Below, piece by piece: positions 55,040 through 64,000 of a stretch of DNA of 64,000 nucleotides. The stretch lies in NCBI GenBank assembly GCA_013001045.1, contig JABDNG010000064.1, positions 1 through 64,000 on the forward strand, written 5' to 3'. The stretch is from Woeseiaceae bacterium (GTDB lineage: Bacteria > Pseudomonadota > Gammaproteobacteria > Steroidobacterales > Woeseiaceae). Within the stretch, counting starts at the first letter, position 1, and the number at the start of each line of letters is the position of its first letter. The translations under genes and the position numbers were made by a program. A model generated the notes under the pieces. It worked only from the letters and a program-made list of their open reading frames with translations. It was not told the origin of the DNA and made no database searches.

Positions 55040-56407
55040 ATGGAAGCGCAGAAAGCCAGACTTACAAACGGGCCCGTTGGCCGGCACCTTGTCGATATGA
55101 CGTTGCCGATGCTACTCGGCATTACGACGATGATGGGCCAGTCGTTCATCGACGCGTGGTTTCTCGGTCGGGTCGGTGATCGTGCGCTGGCAGCCTACAG
55201 TTTTGGTTTTCCGATATTGATGATTGTTACCAGTGTCGCTATCGGCCTTGGGGCTGGCACATCATCGGTCGTCGCACGCGCCATCGGCGCCGAAGATCAT
55301 AGTCGGGCGAAACGGCTGGTAACCGACAGCCTGATTCTGTCCTTCCTTATTACAGCGTCAGTCTGCGTGGTCGGTATTCTGACCATCGATCCCCTGTTTC
55401 GTGTTCTCGGCGCTCCGGATGACATGCTGCCGATGATCCGGAGCTTCATGATCATCCTGTACAGCGGCGTTTCCTTCGTCGTAGTCGGAATGGTGGGCAT
55501 GAGCGGCATGCGGGCAACGGGTGATACGCGATTGCCGAGCAAGCTCATGATCGCAGGCGCCGTTCTGAATATCGCGCTCGACCCCATTCTTATTTTCGGA
55601 CTTGGACCGATTCCGGCGATGGGCTTGAATGGCGCGGCGATGGCCGCGTTGCTCGCGAGGGGGGCAATATTCACGGGTACGCTCTACCTGCTAATACACA
55701 AGCTCGACATGGTCACGTTCAGGAAACCGGCATTCGCCGAATTGAAGAAGTCGTGGACGGACATTCTGCACGTCGGACTGCCGGCTGCGGGGACGAATGC
55801 CATCGTACCTGTTGGTCTTGCAGTTATCACGGCGATGATTGCACGCTTCGGGCCGGAAGCCGTGGCCGGGTTCGGCGTCGCGAGCCGCATCGAGTCGCTG
55901 GTGCTGGTGCTCTACTACGCATTGTCGGCTGTCATAGGTCCTTTCGTCGGCCAGAACCTGAGCGCGGGTAAAGAGGACAGGATTCAGATGTCACTGCGGC
56001 TGTGTGCCGGGTTTTGTATTTCAAGCGGCCTCGTCGTTGCCGTCCTGCTGGGGTTACTGGCCGGCTTCCTGCCAACGCTGTTCAGCGATAGCGATGCCGT
56101 CGTTAGCGTTACTCGATCATTCCTCTTGATAGCGCCGATAAGTTATGGGGCATACGGAATCGTAATGGTCGTGAATGCAGCGTTTAACGGGCTCGGCAAC
56201 CCGATGCCGGGCGTCATCATCAGCGTCACCAGAATAGCGGTGTTGTATGTTCCGCTTGCGATGCTCGGCGTGCGTTTGTACGGCATCGTGGGAATCTTTG
56301 CGGCCTACGCGGTCGCAAACATTGTCTCCGGCGTCTTCGGTTACTACTGGGCGAGGTCGAACGCGCATCGGCTATGCGAACGCTCGGCCAGTCAGTCTAT
56401 GGGCTGA
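55040..56407 (+). CDS. MATE family efflux transporter
   Basis: GPVGRHLVDMTLPMLLGITTMMGQSFIDAWFLGRVGDRALAAYSFGFP; start at MEAQKARL. Confidence 0.92.
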   Translation: MEAQKARLTNGPVGRHLVDMTLPMLLGITTMMGQSFIDAWFLGRVGDRALAAYSFGFPILMIVTSVAIGLGAGTSSVVARAIGAEDHSRAKRLVTDSLILSFLITASVCVVGILTIDPLFRVLGAPDDMLPMIRSFMIILYSGVSFVVVGMVGMSGMRATGDTRLPSKLMIAGAVLNIALDPILIFGLGPIPAMGLNGAAMAALLARGAIFTGTLYLLIHKLDMVTFRKPAFAELKKSWTDILHVGLPAAGTNAIVPVGLAVITAMIARFGPEAVAGFGVASRIESLVLVLYYALSAVIGPFVGQNLSAGKEDRIQMSLRLCAGFCISSGLVVAVLLGLLAGFLPTLFSDSDAVVSVTRSFLLIAPISYGAYGIVMVVNAAFNGLGNPMPGVIISVTRIAVLYVPLAMLGVRLYGIVGIFAAYAVANIVSGVFGYYWARSNAHRLCERSASQSMG

Positions 56408-57183
56408 ATCAGCAGTGTCTGCAAGGCGGATCCCACGGGTCCCTTTTCATCGAACAATGTTGCCCGAGAAAGGCCGATACCGGTTGGCTCCCAAAACGAA
56501 ACAGCGCTGGACGCAAGCCATTCCGATTCGGGTAGCCGATGCAAAACGATGGTGAGGTCGGGATTGACGAACGTCATGTCGGTCAGTTCTGCGTTTCTCG
56601 ACGTACCGTTGCCACAGTCTGCCAATGGACAGATGCTTTGAAACGGTGACGGGGTTTCGTTGTCGAGCAACGGCGGGGTGCGCATCCAGAGTGTGGTCGG
56701 TCCCGGCGCGTTCGACTCGCCCGGCGGGTACGCGACTTCTATCGAATCGCGAAAAAATGGCAGGTCATGATGGGCGTTTTCAACGGCGAACCTGCCGGGC
56801 GTAGCATCTTTTCTCGAGGGTCCCTGAACGACCGTCGTGGGCAGTTTTCCGAAATCAGCTTTTACAAGGTGAAGACTCGTCGCCGTGGCACAGACTTTGC
56901 CCGCAGCGTCCGTCAGCGTGGCGCTGCCCGTTGCGGCGGCGCGCCCGCTTCGAGTGACTTTCGCATCGATACGAAACCCGGACATCGGGATCGGCCGCGC
57001 ATAATCGGTTGTGATTCGAACGAGTTGCTTGTCAGTCAGGGACTGCTCCAGCGCGCGTACTATTAATCCGGTTACAGGCCCCGCATGGCACGCGTCGGCT
57101 GACCACGGGCCGCGTGCACCATCGTTGCCAACAAACCACTCGTCGTTGCGGATTGAGAAGAAAGTTCGTTTATCGTTGATCAT
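56392..57183 (-). CDS. thioesterase family protein (TesB-like acyl-CoA thioesterase)
   Basis: GPWSADACHAGPVTGLIVRALEQ; tandem hot-dog-like layout. Confidence 0.8.
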   Translation of the reverse strand: MINDKRTFFSIRNDEWFVGNDGARGPWSADACHAGPVTGLIVRALEQSLTDKQLVRITTDYARPIPMSGFRIDAKVTRSGRAAATGSATLTDAAGKVCATATSLHLVKADFGKLPTTVVQGPSRKDATPGRFAVENAHHDLPFFRDSIEVAYPPGESNAPGPTTLWMRTPPLLDNETPSPFQSICPLADCGNGTSRNAELTDMTFVNPDLTIVLHRLPESEWLASSAVSFWEPTGIGLSRATLFDEKGPVGSALQTLLIQPID

Positions 57184-58507
57184 GATCCAAAGACACCATC
57201 GGTATTACGGTTCTGCGGTAGCCAATATGCATGCCAATACCACGGCTGGCCATGAACAATAGAAAAGCAAGCCATAGTCCATCATTACCCAGCGGCTTTA
57301 AAAAATACCAGGCGGGAAGAAACACAAGGAGCGTAGAAATGATCATGATGTTGCGCATCTCCTTCGCACGTGTGGCGCCAACATAGACGCCGTCGTAAAG
57401 AAAACACCATACGGAGACGAGTGGCGAAGCGATCATCCAGGGAAGGTAGCGAATCGCCGCCTCCCGAACATCGGGCAGGTCAGTCAGTATGCCGATAATC
57501 GTGCGGCCCGCGACAAGGTAGACGAGAGTAAACGCGATAGAAAAGATGAGCGACCACTTGAGCGTCAGTCGGACTGACTCCTTAAGTGCATCGCGTCGCT
57601 TCTGGCCGATTGCCTTGCCGACGAGCGCTTCCGCTGCATGCGCCACGCCGTCGAGGCCAAATGACGTCAGGTTCTGAAAATTCATTAGCACCGCATTCGC
57701 AGCCAGCACGAGTCCGCCGAGGCGTGCGCCTTGTGCCGTAACGAAGCCAAGCGTGAACATCAGTGCCATCGTGCGCACGAACAGGTTGGCGTTTACTGAG
57801 AAGAATGCCTTATACGCGGCGACGTTAATCAGCCTTGCGACCGGCCAGTGTCCGGCGCGTTTTCGGAGTGCGGAAAGTGCGAACGCCCCGCCGACCGCGA
57901 GTCCGGAATACTCGGCAAAAACAGAGGCGAGAGCGACGCCATCGACTTTCATACCAAGAGCGAGAACGAAGACCAGGTCGAGGACAATATTGGTGATATT
58001 GATGGTTAGAAAAATGAGCAAGGGAATCCTGGCATTCTGCAATCCGATGAACCAGCCGATTAACGCGAAATTGGCGAGTGTGCCGGGTGCGCTCCAGATT
58101 CGGATCGAAAAATACTCGAGCGCATGCACATGTGTTTCGGCGTCGGGGCCGAGCAGGTACATCGCGGCACTTCCGAGCGGAGCCTGTAATGCGATTAACG
58201 TGAACGCGATCAGCATCGCGACGATCAGGGCCTGACCGAGCGAAACGCGCAAGCCATCATTGTCGTCGGCACCAAAACTCTGTGCGGTGATGCCCGTGGT
58301 GCCCATGCGCAGGAAATTAACGCCGGTATACAGGAAGCTGAATATCATTGCGCCGATGGCGACGGCGCCCAGGTAGACGGGACTGTCGAGATGCCCGGTG
58401 ACACCGGTGTCGACCATGCCGAGGAGCGGTACCGAGACATTGGACAAGATCATCGGCGCCGCGATACGCCACATGTCCCGGTTCTGCGGTAGACGACCGT
58501 CCGTCAA
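57170..58507 (-). CDS. MATE family efflux transporter (DinF-like)
   Basis: IAAPMILSNVSVPLLGMVDTGVTGHLDSPVYLGAVAIGAMIFSFLY. Confidence 0.92.
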   Translation of the reverse strand: MTDGRLPQNRDMWRIAAPMILSNVSVPLLGMVDTGVTGHLDSPVYLGAVAIGAMIFSFLYTGVNFLRMGTTGITAQSFGADDNDGLRVSLGQALIVAMLIAFTLIALQAPLGSAAMYLLGPDAETHVHALEYFSIRIWSAPGTLANFALIGWFIGLQNARIPLLIFLTINITNIVLDLVFVLALGMKVDGVALASVFAEYSGLAVGGAFALSALRKRAGHWPVARLINVAAYKAFFSVNANLFVRTMALMFTLGFVTAQGARLGGLVLAANAVLMNFQNLTSFGLDGVAHAAEALVGKAIGQKRRDALKESVRLTLKWSLIFSIAFTLVYLVAGRTIIGILTDLPDVREAAIRYLPWMIASPLVSVWCFLYDGVYVGATRAKEMRNIMIISTLLVFLPAWYFLKPLGNDGLWLAFLLFMASRGIGMHIGYRRTVIPMVSLDHDQR

Positions 58508-58514
58508 ACAGTAT

Positions 58515-59687
58515 TCACCCGAAGGCGTTTGTGCCGGTCAACTCCATACCGACGACAAGCTGGTGAACCGTTTCGGTTCCCTCATAAGTGATGACGCTTT
58601 CGAGGTTCAGCATGTGGCGAATCGGCACATATTCGGCGCTGATGCCGGCGCCACCGAGAATGTCGCGCGCGTCGCGAGCGATATCGAGTGCCGCGCGGCA
58701 ATTGTTCCACTTGGCCAGCGAAACTTGCGTCGGTTTCAGTGCACCCTTGTCCTTGATACGGCCGAGTCGCAACGACAGTAGCTGCGCCGTCGTGATTCGA
58801 CGACTCATGTCCGCAAGACGAATTTGCATCGCCTGTGTGTGCGCGACGGGGCGATTAAAAAGTATTCGGTCCTGAGAGTATTTGAGCGCTTCATCCAGGC
58901 AAGCCTGTGCAGCGCCGATGACGCCCCAGGTTATACCGTAACGCGCTTGCGTGAGGCAGCTGAGCGGTCCTTTCAGGCTAGACACGCCCGGCAATACGTT
59001 GGCGGCAGGGATACGGACATCATTAAAAAACAATGCGCCCGTAACGGACGCGCGCAGCGAGAATTTGTTTTCGATTTCCTGAGTTTCGTAACCCGGCATG
59101 TCCTTCTCGACGATGAAACCCCTCACGCCCTCATCGGTCATGGCCCAGACGACAGCCGCATCCGCGATCGTCGCGTTGGTGATCCACATTTTGGAGCCGT
59201 TCAGTATCCAGTCGTCACCGTCGCGCTTCGCGTGCGTCTTCATGTTGCCCGGATCGGAACCACCATGCGCTTCAGTCAAACCGAAACAACCGATTGCCTC
59301 GCCGCGCGCCATGGCTGGCAACCATCGCTGCTTCTGTTCCTCGGAGCCGTAAGCATGAATCGGGAACATGACAAGGCTGCTCTGTACCGAAACGAAACTT
59401 CTGAGCGCGCTGTCACCGCGCTCGAGTTCCTGGCAAATCAGGCCGTAGCTGACACTGTTGAGGCCAGCACAATCATAGCCGTCGATAGACGTGCCAAGCA
59501 GCCCCAGTTCGGCGACTTCGCCGATCAGGTGCCGTGGGAACCGGTGTTGCTCGAAGGCTTCGCGCATCAGCGGAATCACCTTGTCGTCGACGTAGCGCGC
59601 GACGGTGTCCTTCACCATGATTTCGTCTTCGCTCAATTCAGAACGGACGTCGTACAGGTCGAGTGGGTCAAGCTGTTGCGTGCTCAC
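58515..59687 (-). CDS. acyl-CoA dehydrogenase, glutaryl-CoA dehydrogenase-like
   Basis: CFGLTEAHGGSDPGNMKTHAKRDGDDWILNGSKMWITNA; YEGTETVHQLVVGMELTGTNAF. Confidence 0.92.
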   Translation of the reverse strand: MSTQQLDPLDLYDVRSELSEDEIMVKDTVARYVDDKVIPLMREAFEQHRFPRHLIGEVAELGLLGTSIDGYDCAGLNSVSYGLICQELERGDSALRSFVSVQSSLVMFPIHAYGSEEQKQRWLPAMARGEAIGCFGLTEAHGGSDPGNMKTHAKRDGDDWILNGSKMWITNATIADAAVVWAMTDEGVRGFIVEKDMPGYETQEIENKFSLRASVTGALFFNDVRIPAANVLPGVSSLKGPLSCLTQARYGITWGVIGAAQACLDEALKYSQDRILFNRPVAHTQAMQIRLADMSRRITTAQLLSLRLGRIKDKGALKPTQVSLAKWNNCRAALDIARDARDILGGAGISAEYVPIRHMLNLESVITYEGTETVHQLVVGMELTGTNAFG

Positions 59688-59748
59688 GGGGATCCTCGCG
59701 GGTGGTGGGGCACTGATTCTAGTCGAAGTAGCCTATCGTGGCACCCGT

Positions 59749-60216
59749 CTAATAGGGGATACCAAGGCGCCGGTAGATGACCGACAGCAACCAGGCGGGA
59801 CCGATCATCATGAGCTGAAGGTCCTGCAAAACGGCCCTAACGCCTCCCGACCCACGGCGGCCAAGCCAGAGGCCGACGATGCCCGCGACGACAAAGCCCG
59901 TGGAAACGCCGAGCGCCGGATAACTCGATGCGGTCAGCCAAAGCTGCAGTGACGCGAGCCCCAACATAAACGGCAGCATGCCGATGGCGATCGACAGCGA
60001 AATAATGAAGTAGTAAATGGTGGTGGCCATCAGGAATGCGCTACCCCAGTTGAGGAATGGCGATATTTCGTAGAATTCTGCCGGCACCGGCAGGTACCAC
60101 AAAAGGCCAACGGTGCCCACGACGACCATGGGTACAGCCGCCCAGAAAACCCAGGGGTTTGTGAGGTCGCTGTGGTTTTGCTCGTAGCGTAGCAGCCAGT
60201 TGTCGGTATCGCTCAT
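59749..60216 (-). CDS. DUF962 / Mpo1-like membrane protein
   Basis: WLLRYEQNHSDLTNPWVFWAAVP..., VLQDLQLMMIGPAWLLSVIYRRLGI; 4 TM pattern. Confidence 0.75.
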   Translation of the reverse strand: MSDTDNWLLRYEQNHSDLTNPWVFWAAVPMVVVGTVGLLWYLPVPAEFYEISPFLNWGSAFLMATTIYYFIISLSIAIGMLPFMLGLASLQLWLTASSYPALGVSTGFVVAGIVGLWLGRRGSGGVRAVLQDLQLMMIGPAWLLSVIYRRLGIPY

Positions 60217-60393
60217 CGGATCTTCCACTCGGCGACCCGCTATTCTACACGTAGCCTGCGAATCCTGTGACGTAGCACGCAGTATCGGAAATTAATGCGA
60301 CTTTTCTGAACATAAGGGTCACAATTAAGTCTGTGTTCAGGTAATTAGCGACTACAATGCGCGGGTATTTAATCCAGGCAAGAGGATAGGATC

Positions 60394-61071
60394 ATGAGTA
60401 ACAAATCTCCAAAACTGCTTCTCGCACTGACCGTGTTCGCGGTCTTCGTGAGTGGTTGTGAAACGTTGGACCCGTATACACGGGAAGAGAAAACCAGCAA
60501 GGCCACGAAAGGCGCGCTGATCGGTGCGGCCGCCGGCGCGGTTGTGGGCCTGATATCGGGCGACGACGCCGTCGAGCGCAGGCAGCGTGCCTTGATCGGC
60601 GCCGGGGTCGGTGCATTGGCCGGCGGTGCGATTGGCAACTACCAGGATCGTCAGGAAGCCAAGCTGCGCGCCGAACTCGAAGGCACGGGCGTCAGCGTGA
60701 CGCGAATTGGCGACAACATCACCCTCAACATGCCGGGTAATGTCACGTTCGCGACGAATAGCTCGGATTTGAGTCCGGCATTCTTCGACGTGCTGAATTC
60801 CGTCGGTAAAGTACTGGGCGAATTCAACAAGACCGTTGTCGAGGTTGCCGGCCATACCGACAGTACCGGTACCGATTCGTACAACCAGAGCCTGTCGGAA
60901 CGTCGAGCCGGGGCGGTTTCGAGTTACCTGACAGCACAAGGCGTAAGCGGGCAGCGCCTGATCACCGTGGGTATGGGTGAACAGCGGCCAGTCGCGGACA
61001 ACAGCACACCTGAAGGCCGCCAGGCCAACCGGCGTGTCGAAATCACGATGGTGCCAATAACGGCCGGCTAG
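60394..61071 (+). CDS. OmpA family lipoprotein (YiaD-like)
   Basis: VFVSGCET lipobox, glycine-zipper segment, VEVAGHTDSTGTDSYNQSLSERRAGAVSSYL. Confidence 0.93.
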   Translation: MSNKSPKLLLALTVFAVFVSGCETLDPYTREEKTSKATKGALIGAAAGAVVGLISGDDAVERRQRALIGAGVGALAGGAIGNYQDRQEAKLRAELEGTGVSVTRIGDNITLNMPGNVTFATNSSDLSPAFFDVLNSVGKVLGEFNKTVVEVAGHTDSTGTDSYNQSLSERRAGAVSSYLTAQGVSGQRLITVGMGEQRPVADNSTPEGRQANRRVEITMVPITAG

Positions 61072-61091
61072 AAGTTCCAGAGCAGCAAGAT

Positions 61092-61127
61092 AACGCGGCG
61101 GCCAGGGATGGTTCGCCGCGTTTTTTT
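61092..61127 (+). terminator. Rho-independent terminator after OmpA-family gene
   Basis: AACGCGGCG-N13-CGCCGCGTT followed by T7. Confidence 0.92.
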
Positions 61128-61141
61128 ATCAGGAGTGTCGC

Positions 61142-61459
61142 TTGAGTCGAAGGTTTAACAAGCGCGACACCGGCACCTGGATCGAGATCACGGGATTCGT
61201 GAGGCGGCTGCTGGTGGATGATGACGATGGTTCCCGCCATCAGCGCTTCATCATTGATATCGGCAATCGCGCCACGCTCCTTATTGCCCACAATATCGAT
61301 CTCGCGAAGCGGGTTCCCTTGGGACTCGGTGACCGGGTGTACGTGCGCGGCATGTACGAATGGAACGACCTGGGTGGCCTGGTGCACTGGACGCATCATG
61401 ATCCGCTGGGTATCGAAGATGGCGGTTACGTGCGCTACCGACGACACGATTATCGGTAG
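61142..61459 (+). CDS. DUF3465 family protein
   Basis: WIEITGFVRRLLVDDDDGSRHQRFIIDIGNRATLLIAHNIDLAKRVP...GLVHWTHHDPLG..DGGYVRY. Confidence 0.85.
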   Translation: MSRRFNKRDTGTWIEITGFVRRLLVDDDDGSRHQRFIIDIGNRATLLIAHNIDLAKRVPLGLGDRVYVRGMYEWNDLGGLVHWTHHDPLGIEDGGYVRYRRHDYR

Positions 61460-61473
61460 CACAGCAATCACGC

Positions 61474-61506
61474 ACAAAAAAAGGCCGCTCACCGAGCGGC
61501 CTTCTC
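61474..61506 (-). terminator. Rho-independent terminator of rpoH (possibly bidirectional)
   Basis: AAGGCCGCTC-ACC-GAGCGGCCTT perfect 10-bp arms; long T run on the minus strand. Confidence 0.92.
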
Positions 61507-61522
61507 GTTCATGCGGACTTAT

Positions 61523-62386
61523 CTAAACAGCCATCGCGTTGCCGAGTTTCTTGATAGCGTTGGCCTCAATCTGTCGAATGCGCTCAGCTGAAACGCCGTA
61601 CTCCGCGGCGAGTTCGTGCAGCGTCATCTTCGTATCGCTGAGCCACCGCTGTTCGAGAATGCGGCGGGATCTGTCATCAAGAATATTGAGCGCGGACGCC
61701 ATGCGTGTGCTTGCGTCCGAATGCCAGTCGTCCGCCTCGACGAGCACAGCGGGATCGGCATCCGGGCTCGGCAGGTACGCGGCCGGCGTGAAGTTGCGGT
61801 CATCATCGGCATCCGGAGTCGGGTCAAAGATGGCATCACGAGAATGCAGTCGTTTCTCCATTTCCGTGACTTCCTTCGCGCTAACGCCCAGGTCCTTGGC
61901 GACTGCTTCGGTTTCGGCAGCCGATAACCAGGCAAGGCTCTTTTTCGCTCTGCGAAGATTGAAAAACAGCTTACGTTGCGCCTTGGTTGTCGCAACTTTC
62001 ACGATGCGCCAGTTCTTGAGGACAAACTCGTGTATCTCTGCACGAATCCAGTGCACGGCGAATGACACCAGGCGCACGTCGTAACTCGGATCAAAGCGTT
62101 TCACCGCCTTCATGAGACCAACGTTGCCTTCCTGGATCAGATCGTTCAGGGGCAGGCCGTAGCCTGTGTAGCCTTTGGCAATATGTACGACAAATCGCAA
62201 GTGCGCCATGACCAGGTCGCGTGCGGCATCGAGATCTTCATGATCGCGAAAGCGCGTTGACAGTGCCTGTTCATCTTCTTTCGACAGAACAGGAATGGCG
62301 CCGACGGCCTGAATATAGGCATCGAGACTGCCTACCGGGCCTGCCAGTACCAGATCGTGGTTGTACTTTGCTACAGCGTTTGTCAT
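61523..62386 (-). CDS. rpoH: RNA polymerase sigma-32 factor
   Basis: LRFVVHIAKGYTGYGLPLNDLIQEGNVGLMKAVKRFDPSYDVRLVSFAVHWIRAEIHEFVLKNWRIVKVATTKAQRKLFFNLR (RpoH box). Confidence 0.97.
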   Translation of the reverse strand: MTNAVAKYNHDLVLAGPVGSLDAYIQAVGAIPVLSKEDEQALSTRFRDHEDLDAARDLVMAHLRFVVHIAKGYTGYGLPLNDLIQEGNVGLMKAVKRFDPSYDVRLVSFAVHWIRAEIHEFVLKNWRIVKVATTKAQRKLFFNLRRAKKSLAWLSAAETEAVAKDLGVSAKEVTEMEKRLHSRDAIFDPTPDADDDRNFTPAAYLPSPDADPAVLVEADDWHSDASTRMASALNILDDRSRRILEQRWLSDTKMTLHELAAEYGVSAERIRQIEANAIKKLGNAMAV

Positions 62387-62413
62387 CGACTACCTCCGTG
62401 ATGGCGAGCAATT

Positions 62414-62440
62414 TTAGCACTCGCAATCTTAGAGTGCTAA
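62414..62440 (-). promoter_or_regulatory. CIRCE operator (HrcA binding site) upstream of rpoH
   Basis: Perfect TTAGCACTC-GCAATCTTA-GAGTGCTAA inverted repeat with 9-nt spacer. Confidence 0.93.
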
Positions 62441-62456
62441 TAAATGACTGAGTTCC
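62429..62456 (-). promoter_or_regulatory. candidate sigmaE-type promoter of rpoH
   Basis: Minus strand GGAACTC-N16-TCTAA, same spacing as the E. coli rpoH P3-type promoter; -10 lies inside CIRCE. Confidence 0.6.
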
Positions 62457-62531
62457 CAGCAGAAAAAAATTATTTTTATAATTAAAACAATATCTTGCGG
62501 TGTCTAGCGGGCCCTGGATTATGTTTAATAA

Positions 62532-63497
62532 TTAGCGTGGCTCGATGCGCCGCATGTGTCGGGCCGTCGTGAGCCACGAGCCGAGCAGCCCCAGGAAGAT
62601 GCCGAGGCCAACGATAGCGGCGCTTTCCTCGAGGCCCAGTGATGCAACAACAATGTTGCTCTGATAGAGGCCGGATAGCCGCGCGACGGGCCCCTCGAGC
62701 AGGTACAAACCGTAATGAACCAGGGCCAACGCCATAAGCCCGCCAAGCAAGCCATACCAGAGACCCGTCCAGAGAAAAGGACGTCGAACAAATGCATTGG
62801 ATGCACCGATCAGCTTGGTGACTTCGATCTCATCACGACGATTTTCGATATCAAGGCGAATCGTGTTGCCGATAATGACGACGATTGCGACGCCGAGCAG
62901 CCCGGCGCCAATCCCGATGGCTTGCCTGACGATGTCCAGTATCGCGTGGAAACGCTGCACCCATTCGGTATCGACCTGCACGTGATCGATTTCCGGCAAA
63001 TTACCGATCTCTTCCTGCAGCAAAGTGAGCGACTCACTCGTATTGCCGGCTCCCGGCCTTACAACCAGGGTATGCGGCAATGGATTGCCGGGCAGCTGGC
63101 TCAGCGCATCACCGAATCCGGATTGCTTCTTGAATTCGGCGAGGGCGTCGTCGGCCGAAATAAAATCAACCTTGTCGACGTCTGCCCGTTGCCCGATAAG
63201 TCGGCCAAGTGCTGCGCCGTCATCGACCGAAATCTCCTGTTTCAGGAAGACCGAAAAGTCGAACGCATTGTCCCAGCTGCCACTCACGCTTCGCGCATTC
63301 TTGACGACGACGTTGATGGCGGCGGGTAATGCCAGCGTGACGGCAATGACGAGGATAATCATGAAGCTCGCAAACGGCTGACGCGCGAGCCGGCCGAGCG
63401 ATCCTAAAGCTGTACTAACGTGGCGAGTTACCCAGATAGACAGCGGTCCCGATGAACGAACCGGGGCTACGGCATCGGCGTTACGGGTTACTGCCAT
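62532..63497 (-). CDS. ftsX: cell division protein FtsX
   Basis: Four-TM permease; AINVVVKNARSVSGSWDNAFDFSVFLKQEIS; start at MAVTRNADAV; ftsE-ftsX-rpoH synteny. Confidence 0.95.
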   Translation of the reverse strand: MAVTRNADAVAPVRSSGPLSIWVTRHVSTALGSLGRLARQPFASFMIILVIAVTLALPAAINVVVKNARSVSGSWDNAFDFSVFLKQEISVDDGAALGRLIGQRADVDKVDFISADDALAEFKKQSGFGDALSQLPGNPLPHTLVVRPGAGNTSESLTLLQEEIGNLPEIDHVQVDTEWVQRFHAILDIVRQAIGIGAGLLGVAIVVIIGNTIRLDIENRRDEIEVTKLIGASNAFVRRPFLWTGLWYGLLGGLMALALVHYGLYLLEGPVARLSGLYQSNIVVASLGLEESAAIVGLGIFLGLLGSWLTTARHMRRIEPR

Positions 63498-64000
63498 GGA
63501 TCGCTCTCCTGCTGCAGCCGACCGTCTTCCAACGCAATGCGGCGACAACCCAGACGGTCAATCAACGAAATATCGTGACTGGCAATTAACAAGGTCACAC
63601 CAACCTCGTTGAAGCGACGGAATATGCGCATGACTTCAAGTGACAGGTCGGGGTCGAGGTTGCCCGTTGGCTCATCCGCAATGAGGAGCTTTGGCCGGGT
63701 TACGATCGCGCGTGCGATGCCGACGCGTTGCTGTTCACCAGCGGAAAGCGTCTCGGGTCTCTGTTTTTCCTTGTGCAACAGGCTGACTTGATCGAGCGCC
63801 GCACGAACTCGCCGGCCGGCATCGCGATGATTGACGCCGGCGATGATCAGAGGCAATGCAACGTTATCGAAGACCGTGCGGTCATAGAGCAGTTTGTGAT
63901 CCTGGAATACCATGCCGATTTGCCGTCGATAGGCGGGAATTTTTCGACGTTTGACGCGGCGCGTGTTCTGGCTATCGACGATGACCTGCCCGGCAGTCGG
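63488..64000 (-). CDS. ftsE: cell division ATP-binding protein FtsE, 5' end beyond the window
   Basis: Frame open to 64000 (PTAGQVIVDSQNTRRVKRRKIPAYRRQIGMVFQDHKLL); LSAGEQQRVGIARAIVTRPKLLIADEPTGNLDPDLS. Confidence 0.96.
   Translation of the reverse strand, partial: PTAGQVIVDSQNTRRVKRRKIPAYRRQIGMVFQDHKLLYDRTVFDNVALPLIIAGVNHRDAGRRVRAALDQVSLLHKEKQRPETLSAGEQQRVGIARAIVTRPKLLIADEPTGNLDPDLSLEVMRIFRRFNEVGVTLLIASHDISLIDRLGCRRIALEDGRLQQESDPWQ

Noticed and set aside
62461-62495. AT-rich tract (AAAAAAATTATTTTTATAATTAAAACAATAT) upstream of rpoH as a separate sigma70 promoter
   Set aside because: Could act as an UP-like element, but no hexamer pair with acceptable spacing was found.

Overview
This 64 kb window looks like chromosomal DNA from a marine-type gammaproteobacterium (inferred from gene content and synteny). 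It is densely coding, with no rRNA, tRNA, CRISPR array, prophage or transposase that I could recognise. Core blocks are hemF-tsaC-topA-smg-dprA-lysM // def-fmt-rsmB-DUF4390-ntrYX, SPOR/argS/priA, a sigma factor/membrane protein/DUF3106 cassette, pntAB, hemH, gltBD, a complete 'proteobacterial dedicated sortase' locus (histidine kinase, response regulator, VIT/VWA target, class GN sortase), three MATE transporters, gcdH-like, and rpoH-ftsX-ftsE (ftsE cut by the window end). The most interesting non-coding signals are: (i) a perfect CIRCE inverted repeat (TTAGCACTC-N9-GAGTGCTAA) upstream of rpoH, interleaved with a sigmaE-like promoter (GGAACTC-N16-TCTAA); and (ii) a ~190 bp structured intergenic element after ntrX, containing a ~127 bp long-arm hairpin. 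A 58-aa zinc-ribbon ORF below the ORF-track cutoff was found at 47349..47525. Most of the long opposite-strand ORFs in the track are antisense shadows of GC-rich genes.
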